From Mycoplasmataceae bacterium (GTDB lineage: Bacteria > Bacillota_I > Bacilli_A > Mycoplasmatales > Mycoplasmoidaceae), in the NCBI GenBank assembly GCA_029009155.1, contig JAQXJX010000023.1, positions 1 to 34,804 of the forward strand: a stretch of DNA of 34,804 nucleotides, given 5' to 3'. Of this stretch, positions 20,210 to 31,098 are shown piece after piece. The translations under genes were made by a program, and so were the position numbers. Each line of letters begins with the position of its first letter. The first letter of the stretch is position 1. The notes under the pieces are model-generated. The model did no database searches, was not told the DNA's origin, and was given only the letters and a program-made list of their open reading frames with translations.

Positions 20210-22411
20210 TTAACTCTCTCAAATTTTATTATTTATTATTGTTATACCTAGTTCTTTTGCTTTTTCTATTTTACTACCAGCATTTTCACCAGCAATTAGG
20301 TAATTAGTAGTTTTATTGACTGATGAGGTAACATTAGCATCAAATTTCTTAATTAACATATTTTTAATTTGGTCACGAGGAATATCAAATGAACCTGTAA
20401 TACAAAAGTTTTTTTGATAATATTCACTATTTGTGTCAATATTTTTATCTAATGAAGAATTATATATTGTATTAATACCCAATTGTTTTAAATTATTAAT
20501 TAATTCAATGTTACTTGGATTATGACATCAATCATAAATAGATGTCGATACTATCTCTCCAATGTCTTTATGAGTAACTAATTCTTCTTTAGTAGCTTGT
20601 AGTAAGTTATCAATATTCTTATAACACCGTGCTAAAAACAATGAACAAGTTGCACCAACATCTCTAATTCCTAATCCAAAAATCAATCTTTCTAATGAAT
20701 TATTTTTAGAATTTTCTATAGCTAAAATTATCTTATTAAATGTTTTGAATTTATCATTTAAAACATTTTGGATAATTTCAACTCTATGTGTATTCATTTT
20801 GTAGATATCTTCAATATTTTTGATATATCCTAAGTCATAGAATTTAGTGATAGTTTTTTCACTTAAACCTTCAATATTCATAGCATTTTTTGAGCAAAAA
20901 TGGATGATTGATTGTAATATTCTGGCTTTGCAAGAAGTGTTAACACAATATTGGTCAACTTCCCCATTTCTTTTTTCTAAGGTTGAACCACAAACAGGAC
21001 ATGTTTTAATAGGAGTAAAAGGAATAGAATTGTTAGGTCTTTTTTCTAATATAACACTTTTTACATAAGGAATAATTTCAGCAGCTTTATATATAGTTAC
21101 TGTGTCATTTATTCTAATGTCTTTAGAAAGAATATATTCAGCATTATTTAATGTAGCATTAGAAATAATTGATCCTGATAATTGAACAGGTTGTAAACTA
21201 GCAACATAAGTAATTTTTCCTGTTCTTCCTACATTAGCATGAATGTCTAATATTTTAGTTTGTACTTCTTTTGGAATAAATTTATATGCTGTAGCTCAAT
21301 GAGGAAACTTGCTGGTTTGTCCTAATTGATCATAAAGTGAAATTTTATCTTCTTTAACAACTGCACCATCAATTGGATAATCTAAATTATTTTGGTTTTG
21401 TTCTAAAAATTCGATATGTTTATATACTTCATTGATGTTATTGCAATATTTAATTTCTTTAGCAGTTTTAAAACCATATTCTTTTAAAACTTGAATAACT
21501 TCACTTTGTTTTTGAATATTAAGTTGTTTTAAATTATTGTAGTCTGGAATATAATAAGCCAACATTTGTAAATTACGTTGTTTAACTAATTCTGGATCTA
21601 ATCTTCTAAGTGTTCCACTTGCAGCATTTCTTGGATTAGCAAATTTATCTTCTTGTTTTTGAATTGAATCATTAATAATTTTGAATTGTTCAAAACTAAT
21701 GAAGATTTCTCCACGAACTTCAAAACGATCAAAATCATTAGGTATTGTTTTAGGAATTGAATCAATCATTAATAGATTTTGTGTAACATCTTCACCAGTT
21801 TTTCCGTCACCTCTTGTTACACCATAACTTAATTTACCCTTGGAATAAATTAAAGAAATGCTTAAACCATCAATTTTTGGTTCAACATTATAAGAAATTT
21901 GATTATTTTCAATTCCAGTTAATTTAGCAATAGTGTTGTTAAATTTAATTAATTCTTCTTGGTTAAATACATTCGACAAAGATAACATTGGAAGTAAATG
22001 TGATCTTTTTTTAAAACTATTATCTGTAAATCCTCCTACAGTTTTAGTAGGAGATGATTTACTACATAATGAAGGGAATTGAGATTCAAGATTATTTAAT
22101 TCTCTTAATGTTAAATCATAAGTAGTATCATCGACTGTAGGTTTTTCTAAACCATAATACTCATATTCTCATTGACGTAATTGTTTTTTTAAAAATGCTA
22201 CACGTTTAGATGCATAGTTTAATAATGAGTAAGTTTTTTTTGTTTTTAATGTAGGAAAATTATTGTAAATTTTTTCAACTTCATTAGTTAGAAAATTAAA
22301 TTTTTGTTCATCGAAATTATTATTTAAAATACATGCACTATCAATCATTGCTTTTAATGCATCAGTATATTTTTTTAAATTTTCTTTTTCAACTTTTAAA
22401 TTATTTTCCAT
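20210..22411 (-). CDS. ligA: NAD+-dependent DNA ligase with an N-terminal extension
   Basis: LigA seals nicks in replication and repair. The 733 residues contain the adenylation site EPKIDG with Lys179, RGEIF, the GTLRRLDP nucleotidyltransferase motif, an OB fold, a four-cysteine zinc finger (CPVC then CVNTSC), helix-hairpin-helix repeats and a C-terminal BRCT domain (FCITGSFDIPRDQ). Usual LigA is about 670 residues and begins just before the YD region. Here about 75 residues rich in Lys and Asn precede it, with no alternative start, so the extension seems real. The last codons are KIWES, where W is UGA; reading UGA as stop would trim three residues. Confidence 0.93.
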
Positions 22412-22413
22412 TA

Positions 22414-23016
22414 TTAATATTTTGTTTTATTTTTTATTGCTTGAGATAATGTTTCATTATCAGCATAATTTAATGCTGAATTTATAGGTAAACCTACAGC
22501 TAATCTATAAATAGAAGTTTTTTCTGATATTTCATTGATTATTTTTTTTAAAAAATAAGCAGTAGCTTCACCGTTGGGAGTTCAATTAGTAGCTAAAATA
22601 ACTTCTTTAATATTATTAAGTCTTAATATATCCATTAATTTAGTCAATATCTTTTTATCAATTGATGATTTAGATTTAACATTAATTTCGCCATTAAGAA
22701 CATAATATTTTCCATTGTAACTGTTTGTTTCTTCAATTTTATCTAGGTCTTCACTTGTAGAAACAATACAAAGTTTTGAAGAATCACGTTCTGTATTTTC
22801 ACAAATATCACAAATTTCATTATTGCAAATATTGTTACATTTAGAACAAAAGTGTACCTGATTTTTAGCTTGTTTTAATACATCAATAAAATTTTCAATA
22901 TAAGCATCATCTTGATTTATTAAAAAAACTGCAATTTTTTCAGCTAATTTTTGGCTAATACCCGGTAATGATTTAAATGAAAAAATAAGATCTTCAAGTT
23001 CTTCTGATTTTTTCAT
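22414..23016 (-). CDS. recR: Recombination mediator protein RecR
   Basis: RecR helps load RecA at gaps. The 200 residues match the family's usual 198. An N-terminal helix-hairpin-helix (SFKSLPGISQKLAEKIA) is followed by a zinc finger with Cys57, Cys60, Cys69 and Cys72, then the Toprim domain (KLCIVSTSEDLDKIEE, and VILATNWTPNGEATA with a UGA Trp). Its start lies 2 bases after ybaB and its stop 2 bases before ligA, an arrangement in line with the common ybaB-recR pairing. Confidence 0.94.
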
Positions 23017-23018
23017 AA

Positions 23019-23309
23019 TTAGAATAAACCAGGAATTGAAGGCATTAAATCTTGTCTTGCATTATTAACAGCTTCAATAGCTTCATTAATTGCTTCAGCA
23101 ATCATTTCTTGTAAAGTAATTTTATCTGTTGGATCAATTAATGTTTCATTAATGTTTAAACTAAGAATTTTTAAATTGCCAGTGATTTTTACTACAACAG
23201 AACCATTCATGTAATCATAGTCAAATTCTTTATCACCAAATTCTTCCATTTTTTTCATTAAATCTTTTTGCATTTTTTGTAAATATGCAGCATTATTGTA
23301 ATTAGTCAT
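23019..23309 (-). CDS. YbaB/EbfC nucleoid-associated protein
   Basis: A 96-residue small DNA-binding protein, family YbaB, often found just before recR. The core (LQKMQKDLMKKMEEF, then VVKITGNLKILSLNI, and ending LMPSIPGLF) fits the family. I chose the ATG at 23309 with AAGGAG 8 bases upstream over a GTG three codons earlier. It is the first gene of the minus-strand operon. Confidence 0.9.
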   Translation of the reverse strand: MTNYNNAAYLQKMQKDLMKKMEEFGDKEFDYDYMNGSVVVKITGNLKILSLNINETLIDPTDKITLQEMIAEAINEAIEAVNNARQDLMPSIPGLF

Positions 23310-23325
23310 ATATCTCACTCCTTAT

Positions 23326-23368
23326 AAAATAAATAATATTATTTATATTATTTTAAAATAAATAATAT
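23326..23368. promoter_or_regulatory. Repeats between ybaB and the 23403 gene
   Basis: AAAATAAATAATAT occurs twice in direct orientation (23326-23339 and 23355-23368), 29 bases apart. The second copy forms an 11-base inverted repeat with 23336-23346. This pattern in a divergent region could be an operator, but the base composition makes chance quite possible. Confidence 0.3.
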
Positions 23369-23402
23369 CTAATCTAATTTAAAGTAAAAAATAATATAGA
23401 TA

Positions 23403-24176
23403 ATGGCAAAATGCAATATACAAAAAGTTAAAAATGAGATTACAGAATTGATTGCAGAAAAAAGAATTTCTGATGCAATTGGTTTAGCTAATGACTATTT
23501 AGAAAACTATTATTGAACAATGAAAGAAGCTAAAGAAATAAAACAAATAATTTTATTTCTTGACAACGAACTAAATATTGATAAAAACAATAAATGATTT
23601 AATTCACTATCAAAGATTAATCAATTAAAAGAAATTTTCAAAGACCCAAATTCAATTAATTACGAATGATTTTCAATGTACAATTTGTCATTTGATAATG
23701 GTTATCCAGATGAAGAAATCAATTATCTTGAATACATTTTAAAAAGTAAATTATATAAGAACGATATTAAATTATTAATTCTTGAAATCATTCAAGATAA
23801 TCTTGATAAGATTTCTTTGGATAATAATTATGTTTTAAAAGTTTACTCTTCATATTTAAAAGATTATATCTCAATAGATTTATCTAAATGATGACCTTTA
23901 AACGATGATTTAATAGGCAAATTTGAGTATTATCATAACGTTAAGCAATTAGTTAATCAATATTTTTTTAAGAATCCATCTTTTGCTATTGAAGCAGAAC
24001 GAATTATCAAAAAAATATGTATTGCATATCTTAACCTTCCAACACAATATTCAACAAATGAATTAGCTGATGAAATATGTGATTATATTGAAGCAATTTA
24101 TTCATTTGCTTTAAATGAACAAGAAATGAATAAAAAACATCATTTTATAATATCGATTTTAAACTATTTTGCTTAA
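23403..24176 (+). CDS. Uncharacterised 257-residue protein, mainly helical
   Basis: I do not firmly recognise this protein. It is acidic, rich in Ile, Lys, Asn and Glu, and appears all-helical, with no signal peptide or membrane segment. It starts MAKCNIQKVKNEITELIAEK. The length and tetratricopeptide-like helical pattern recall the mycoplasma-only DUF3196 family (MPN330/MG237), but this is a guess. Three UGA tryptophans split it, so it is invisible under the standard code. It is convergent with the M20 gene, whose stop is 1 base away, and has no visible terminator. Confidence 0.6.
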
Positions 24177-24177
24177 A

Positions 24178-25371
24178 TTATTTAGTAAATTCCATTGCAT
24201 TATAAGCGAATAATGCAGCACCTTTGGTTAATACGTCTTCATTAAGTATTAATTTTGAATTATGCATTGGATTTCCATATGCAGGATTTTCTTCTTTACT
24301 TCCTCCGCCAATCATAATGTAATTAATAGGTATTAGATCGCTGTATTCTGCAAAATCATCAGCACCTGTTGAAAATTCATTTGTTTGATATAAAACTTTA
24401 TCACCAAATAATTCTTTAATGTTTTTTAAAGTATGGTTATCAAATAATTCATTATTATTTTTTAATACCTTACAACGACTTGTAATAGTTAAAGTTGCAT
24501 CACCGTTAAATGATTTAGCGATATTAGTTGAAATTTCACCAATTCTTTTGATAATTTTATCTAATATTTCTTCTTTATGTGCTCTAATTGAGCCTTCCAT
24601 TAATGCAGAATCAGGAATTGCATTAGATGAGTTACCTGCTATAAATTTTCCAATAGTAAGAGTGACAGCTTCAGATGATTTAATTTCTCTTGATGTAATT
24701 GTTTGCAATGCTAAATGTATGTGAGCTGCAATATTAATTGGATCTACACCATATTCGGGTAAAGCACCATGACAAGAAATACCTTTAACATCAATTCTAA
24801 AGAAAACGCAACCAGACATAGGTGTTTGATTACGGTTATAAACAATAATACCACTTTTACCTATAGAGAATAAGTGACAAGTCATTCCTGCTGATACTTT
24901 TGGGTTCTCAAGAACTTTGTTTTCAATCATTGTTTTTGCACCAATAAAATTTTCTTCACCAGATTGAAAGAGAATCTTTACTAAACCATTGATCTTATCT
25001 TTGTATTTCATTAATATTTTAGCTGCACCAAATAACATAGCAGCGTTCATATCATGTCCGCATGCATGCATATTTCCGTTTGTAGATTTAAATTCTAAAT
25101 TTGTTTCTTCTTGAATTTTTAATCCATCAAAATCAGCATGAATTAAATAAACTTTATCATTGATACGTTTACCAATTTCTACTAATACACCTGCATTAGC
25201 TATTACTTTAGGATTGTAACCAATTTTAATAAGTTCATTTTTAATAAAATTAATTGAATTTGGGACATTAGTTCCAACTTCAGGGTTTTTATGTAGATGT
25301 CTACGGAAAGCAATTAATTCATTTTTAATGTTTTCTGTTTCTTTTAAGAGTAATTGTGTTTGATTGTTCAT
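24178..25371 (-). CDS. M20D-type amidohydrolase (hippurate hydrolase-like)
   Basis: A 397-residue metal-dependent hydrolase of the M20D subfamily, which includes hippurate and N-acyl amino acid hydrolases. Seen in the sequence: RRHLHKNPEVG near residue 23, HADFDGL, the HACGHDMN metal motif at 102-109, SGEENFIGAK with Glu139 and Glu140, the dimerisation domain, and a C-terminal MHN with the last ligand His. No UGA is needed within it. The substrate cannot be told from sequence. It is the last of the asnS-pgsA-pepF cluster, 9 bases after pepF, so peptide or amino acid recycling is likely. Confidence 0.88.
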   Translation of the reverse strand: MNNQTQLLLKETENIKNELIAFRRHLHKNPEVGTNVPNSINFIKNELIKIGYNPKVIANAGVLVEIGKRINDKVYLIHADFDGLKIQEETNLEFKSTNGNMHACGHDMNAAMLFGAAKILMKYKDKINGLVKILFQSGEENFIGAKTMIENKVLENPKVSAGMTCHLFSIGKSGIIVYNRNQTPMSGCVFFRIDVKGISCHGALPEYGVDPINIAAHIHLALQTITSREIKSSEAVTLTIGKFIAGNSSNAIPDSALMEGSIRAHKEEILDKIIKRIGEISTNIAKSFNGDATLTITSRCKVLKNNNELFDNHTLKNIKELFGDKVLYQTNEFSTGADDFAEYSDLIPINYIMIGGGSKEENPAYGNPMHNSKLILNEDVLTKGAALFAYNAMEFTK

Positions 25372-25380
25372 AATAAGTTT

Positions 25381-27174
25381 TTAAAATTTTTCTAGTAATT
25401 CATTAATTATATTAATGACTTGTTCATAAGGTTGTGAAGTAGTTAAATCAATACCTAATAATTTGATAGTGTCTAAAGGTGATAAACTACTTCCGCTTGA
25501 TAGAAACTTAATGAAATCATCTTTCATTTTAGTATCGCCATTAAATATTTTATTGGCAACAATTAGTCCACAAATTTGACCTATAGCATATTTGTAAACA
25601 TAAAAATTTCCACTATAAAAATGAGGAATTCGTAAAATTGTTGATAAATAATGTTTATATGGCTCTAATTTAAACTTTTCTTCAGCTTCTGGTGATATGT
25701 TTTCATATTTTTTTAACATATCAACGTATAATTGTTTACAACTTTCAGCATTAAATGATATTCCATTATTAACCATTTTATTTGCTTCAAATTCAAAATT
25801 AGAGAATTCAATTTGTCTTGTTGTGCATGCAAAAAAGTTGTCCATTAATAGCTTAATATACATATTGACAATAGTCTTATCATCTTTATATTTGTTTAAT
25901 AAATATAAAGTTAGTAATGTTTCAGTTGTAATACTTGCAATTTCTGCATAAAAAATACAAGTTTCAGGGTTAACTTTTTGATTTTTAACAGAATAATACG
26001 AATTCATTGAATGACCTAATTCATGTGCTACAGTTTCAACTGAATTCATTGTTCCGTCAAAATTCATATTAATAAAAAATTTACTTAATCCTTTAACACC
26101 ACCAATTGAATAAGCACCAGACATTTTGTTTTCCTTTGGCAATCAAGAAATTCATCTTTCATCAAATGCACGTTTGATTTGGCTACAATATTCTTCTCCT
26201 AATGGTCTTAATGCTTCAAGTACTATTTCTTGTGTTTGCTCTATTGTGACATTAATTTGTTTTTGACACAAATCAACACTACGGTCTCATGGTTCAACCT
26301 TTTCAATGCTTAATTGTTTTTTTAGTAAATTATCAAGTGCATTACGATATTTAGTATGAATATCTTTAAATTTTTGTACTTGTTCATATAAGGTAGTTAT
26401 AAATGATACATCAATTTCATCACTATAAGCACTTGCTGAAACATAATCTTCAAAATTATGAATTTTAGCATTTGTATTTAATTTTAAATAGTTGTAATAA
26501 AGAGTTTGACTTAAAGTATTAGCATATTGATCATATGCTGAATGAAAATTAATTCAGACATTTTTTCTTAATGTTCTATCTTCATTTTTTAGATAATTGT
26601 GAATATCTCCAATTGTTTTTAATTTAATTGATTCATTTTTTGAATTTAATGCATCTTTAAATTTGATATCGCTATCAGTCAAAGTAGAAAATATTTGATC
26701 TACAGCACCATCTGCTGCACTTGCTTTTGATAATGCTTCTTCAATTTTTGGATCTAAAACATGTTTTTCATGTTTAAATTGAAGCTCAAAATCTCTGACA
26801 TGTTCAGATAATTTTGGATCTTTTAAATATTCTTGAATTTCTTTTTTGTGTTCTAAAACTAAATTTAGATATCCTGACATTTTAACACTCATTTCGTTAG
26901 AGAATAATCTAATTTTTTGAACATATCCTAGTCATTTTGGATTAACTAAATCTTCTTGTAAATTGTTAGAAATATAATTCATTAAATGATTAGAAATAAT
27001 TTCATTTTTTTCATTAACATCTAATCAATGTTCAAAATTTTCTTTAGTTTTATAAAAGTTTGGGTATATTGAATATACTTCGTTTTCACTATTTACTCAT
27101 TCACTATATAATTCATCAAGAGTTTTACCATTTAAAAGAGAATCAAGATCTCAAGTATAATTTTTATTATCCAT
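25381..27174 (-). CDS. pepF: Oligoendopeptidase F
   Basis: PepF is a cytoplasmic M3-family zinc peptidase that cleaves short peptides. The predicted 597 residues equal the usual length of about 600. The zinc motif is HELGH (384-388) in ETVAHELGHSMNSYYS, with the third ligand in CIFYAEIAS. The N-terminal helical lid (from MDNKNYTWDLDSLL) and the C-terminal GNFYVYKYAIGQICG region are typical. Multiple UGA tryptophans interrupt it, including in EPWDRSVD and in ERWISWLPKE. The start is set by GAGGTG 4 bases before ATG at 27174. It follows pgsA by 12 bases. Confidence 0.95.
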
Positions 27175-27186
27175 ATTCACCTCAAA

Positions 27187-27846
27187 TTAAGAATTTTTTA
27201 TCATCTTTTGTTTGCTTAAGAAACTAATTTCATAAATAATACCTGATATTATTGAAAACATTAAAGCAATAAACATAAATAGGTTTTGAATTGATCAATA
27301 GAATCATTTTTCGCTTTGTTCTAATGGAGCATTAAAAGCAAAAATAATGACGATGATGGCAATCATTTGTGTAACAGTTTTTAATTTTCCATAAATGTTA
27401 GCAGCAATTATGATTTTTTTACTAGCAGCAACCATTCTAGTAGCATCAACAATTGTATCTCTGGAAATCATAATAATTGGTATTCAAATTGGGATTATTG
27501 TTAAATATCCTAAAGAAATTAGAACACCATTTATTAAAATTTTATCAGCAATTGGGTCTCATAATTTACCAAAATCACTTATCCAATTATTTTTTCTTGC
27601 TAGATATCCATCTAATCAATCTGTTATGGAAGCTATAACAAAGAAAATTGCTCCTAATAAGAACAATATGTTGATTTCAAAAACTGTATTTGATATTTCA
27701 AAATGATAAATTTTAGGTAAATCGTTGATTTTTGAACACAACAATAGAACTATAACGACAGGAGCAAGTAGAATACGAGCAAAAGTTAGTATATTTGGAA
27801 TATTGGATTTACTGAAAAGTTTTTTAGAATTTAATATTTCCTTCAT
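27187..27846 (-). CDS. pgsA: CDP-diacylglycerol-glycerol-3-phosphate phosphatidyltransferase
   Basis: PgsA makes phosphatidylglycerol phosphate, the step before PG and cardiolipin. The 219-residue protein has the CDP-alcohol phosphotransferase signature DG-x2-AR-x8-G-x3-D-x3-D, seen in [20 protein letters not shown] followed by DPIAD, and several hydrophobic helices. Trp codons at the motif are UGA. I took the ATG at 27846 as start; in-frame ATG 27867 and GTG 27870 would add up to 8 residues. It overlaps the 3' end of asnS by 23 bases. Confidence 0.92.
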
Positions 27847-29191
27847 ATCTTGGGAATAAAATTGCATCACGAATGTTATCTAAATCTAAGATATACATTA
27901 TTAATCTTTCAAAACCTAGTCCAAATCCTGATGAAGAATGATATCCATATTTTCTTAAATCTAAATATCATTGAATTGAACTTGCATCCATGTTAAGTTC
28001 TTTAACACGTTGCATTAATTTATCAAAATCAGCTTCACGTTCACTACCACCACAGATTTCACCTACACCAGGAACTAATAAGTCAGCACCTGCTACAGTT
28101 CTACCATCTGGGTTTTGTTTCATGTAGAAAGATTTAATTTCCTTTGGATAGTTGTATAAGAATACAGGACCATTATAAACTTTTTCACATATGTATCTTT
28201 CATGTTCAGAAGCTAAATCTTTTCCAAAGAAAATATTTTTATCTTCAAATGGATAACCATCATTTACTGCTTTTTTAAGAATTTCAATACCTTCTTCATA
28301 TGAAACTCTAACAAATTCTTTATTAATTACAGATAAAAGACGTGTTTTAATTTCAGGATTATTAGCTGCAAATAAGTTTATTGAATCTTGACAATTTTCA
28401 TAAACATCCTTAATAACAGTACGGATAAATGCTTCAATTAATGACATTAATTGTTTAACATCCATAAAAGCAATTTCAGGTTCTACCATTCAGAATTCTG
28501 CAAGATGACGGTTTGTATGACTTCTTTCAGCTCTAAATGTTGGACCAAAAGTATAAATTCTTGAGAAAGCTTGAGCGTATGATTCTCCATGTAATTGTCC
28601 TGAAACTGTTAATTTTGCTTGAGGAATGAAGAAAGGGTTATTAGGATCTTCTTGAATACAGAAGTTTTCTCCAGCACCTTCACAGTCATTAGAAGTTAGA
28701 ATAGGAGTAGCAGCTCAAATGAATCCTTCTTCTTGAAAAAATCTGTGGATTGCATAAGCTAATCTATTCCTTACCATCATGATTGCTTGCATTGTTTTTG
28801 CTCTAGGACGTAAATGAGCAATATCTCTTAAGAATTCCATTGTGTGTTGCTTTTTTTGCAATGGGAAATCTTCACAAGATTGTTTTAAAAGAACTATATT
28901 ATCAGCAACAATTTCAAATGGTGAATCTTCTCTATTTGTAGTTTGGATTGTACCTGTTACTTCAATTGCAGCGCTAGTACGTGTTATTTTTGCTTGTTCA
29001 AATCCATTAGTAGATTCTTTTTTATAAACTACTTGAATTCCGTTTAATGTGCTACCATCATAAGCAGAAATGAATCCGATTTTACCGCTATCACGATTTG
29101 TTCTTACTCACGCACGAATAGTAACATCTCTAATTGTTTTTGTACCTGAGTTAATTTCAGCAGCAATTTCTTTTATTGTCTTTATTGCCAT
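27824..29191 (-). CDS. asnS: Asparaginyl-tRNA synthetase
   Basis: AsnS charges tRNA-Asn directly, so a Gln-amidation route for Asn is not needed. The 455 residues match the family length. An OB-fold domain ([20 protein letters not shown]) leads into the class II core, with motif 2 [16 protein letters not shown] and motif 3 [14 protein letters not shown] is 7 bases before the ATG at 29191. A TATAAT on the minus strand at 29221-29216 may be its promoter. It heads the asnS-pgsA-pepF-amidohydrolase operon. Confidence 0.95.
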
Positions 29192-29324
29192 ATAATCTTC
29201 CTTTTAATTATTAATATTATAAACAATGATAATTATAAGTAATAGTTTAAAAAAATAAAAAAAATATGAGAACTATATGCTGTTTATATGAATTAATATT
29301 TTTTTAAATAGATTACAAAAATTT

Positions 29325-30953
29325 CTACTTTGATAATGTGTTTTCTTTACTTCTTTGTCATAAAAGAGGTTGAGGGTAATCTGGTCTTATTTTCTTTAAA
29401 ATTAAATCGTGAATAAAGCAGAAAGAGAATAATAATATTGAAGCACCTCAAAAGAAAATGGCTGCAGTTAATTTAGTTAATCCGGCAGTTAGGAAAGTCT
29501 TATTGTTATAGAAAAGACCTCATGATTTAAATTCTTCCTTTGGATTCATGATTGGGTCAGCTAAAAATTGGTAGAAAAGTCCATAGCAAGCTACAAATAA
29601 ACAACCAATAAAACTAATTATTGCAGCAACTGATTGACCTTTTTGATAAGACACTTCAGATTCAGGAACACGTTTAGTGAATCTATTTACAAATGACATT
29701 AATGCTATAAATCCATAATTTAAGAAAATAAATACAACAAGAGTGTTAGTAATTCCATCATAAAATTGATCTGTATTTAAAATCAAACTTGGTATTGCTA
29801 ATAAAACAGCAACAATGGAATAACTTATTGTCATCAATACTACTCCACCAAATTTATCATGTTTTCCATTGGAAATTTTTCTTAAAAAATTTGAACCAAC
29901 AATAATATCTTCATCAATTGCTGCTTGACCTGCACCAACCCCTGTTAAAACATGTGAATTCATTGCATCAAACATACAGATGAATAATGCAGTTGAGAAA
30001 AGAATAATAATTATTTTTTTACCTACTTGATTTTCACCAAAAAGATAGTTGAATAGAGTAAATGGATCACCTGCTCCAGAGCAAATTTGACATATTGTTA
30101 CTATCATGTAAACTGATCCTGCAATTGTCATAGAAAGTAGTATTGATAAAGGAATATTTTTTGTTGGACTTTTTACATCTTTAGCAATATTACCTACAAT
30201 CAAAAATGAGTCAAAAGCAAACATGATACCAGGTAATGAATTCAATACACCAGTGAATGAAAATATTCCTTTTCATTCTACTTGAGAAGTAGATTGTTGT
30301 GGGTTTACAAACAAATTATGTTCACTTGACATACAACCAAATACAATTCCGCCAACAATAATAATTGATAGAGGAATAAATTTAGAATAAACTAAACCTT
30401 TAGAGAATTTAGGAGCAAAAGTAGCACTTAAATAGTTTATTGTTAACAATATTGCTAAAATTGCAATTGATATTAGAATAACAAATCCAAAGTGACAATC
30501 TATCTTATTAATTGCTCAAGATGGGTTAATGTTTAAAATAGCTTCTGCACAGAAAACAGCAATTGCAACTGTTTTAACTGGATAATCAAATAAAGGGTAA
30601 ATAATTTTTAAAAATCTTCCGTGATTATATCCAACATATCTTTCAGCTCATCCTGCTAAACCACTACTTTGTGCTTTAGTTTTACATCTACTAATTTCAC
30701 CATATGTGTAAGCAGTTGCAATAGCGATAATGAATGCTAAACCTCATGATAATAATACACCATATGGGTTACCATCATTATTATTAAATACACTTTTATT
30801 TTTGAAAAATATTCCAGTACCCATCATGGCACCGATAATTACACAAATTGCACCACCTAATCCAATATGCCTTGCTGTATCAGTAGACATTTTTACACAA
30901 GGTTGGTTAGTAGGCTTTTGGTCTTTACCAAATGTTTTAGTGTTTGATTTCAT
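29325..30953 (-). CDS. APC-family amino acid permease
   Basis: A 542-residue membrane protein of the amino acid-polyamine-organocation superfamily. It begins with an approximately 28-residue hydrophilic tail, then the APC first helix GGAICVIIGAMMGTGIFF, whose GxG-type break binds substrate. Some 12 or more hydrophobic segments follow, with the mid-protein AFDSFLIVGNIAKDVKSPTKNIP stretch typical of APC helix 6 and the following loop. The substrate is unknown. No strong Shine-Dalgarno is seen; a TATAAT at 30992-30987 on the minus strand is a candidate -10. It is divergent from clpB and stands alone, 133 bases before asnS. Confidence 0.88.
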
Positions 30954-31028
30954 AATTCAACATCTTAGTTAATCAATAACAATAGAATTATATAAACGCA
31001 TTCAATAAAAAACATAAAATGTTAAAAA

Positions 31029-31055
31029 TTAGCACTATAATGTGTAGAGTGCTAA
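31029..31055 (+). promoter_or_regulatory. CIRCE operator for HrcA, with clpB promoter
   Basis: TTAGCACTA (31029-31037), 9 bases, then GAGTGCTAA (31047-31055) match the CIRCE consensus TTAGCACTC-N9-GAGTGCTAA with one mismatch. Two TATAAT boxes lie at 31036-31041 (inside the operator) and 31064-31069. HrcA binding would repress clpB until heat or protein stress. No hrcA gene is in the window. Confidence 0.92.
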
Positions 31056-31098
31056 TAAAATACTATAATTGAATTAAATATATAAGGAGAATTTTATT

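Noticed and set aside
20847-21068. Plus-strand frame opposite ligA
   Set aside because: It overlaps the ligA zinc-finger and helix region antisense and has no support of its own.
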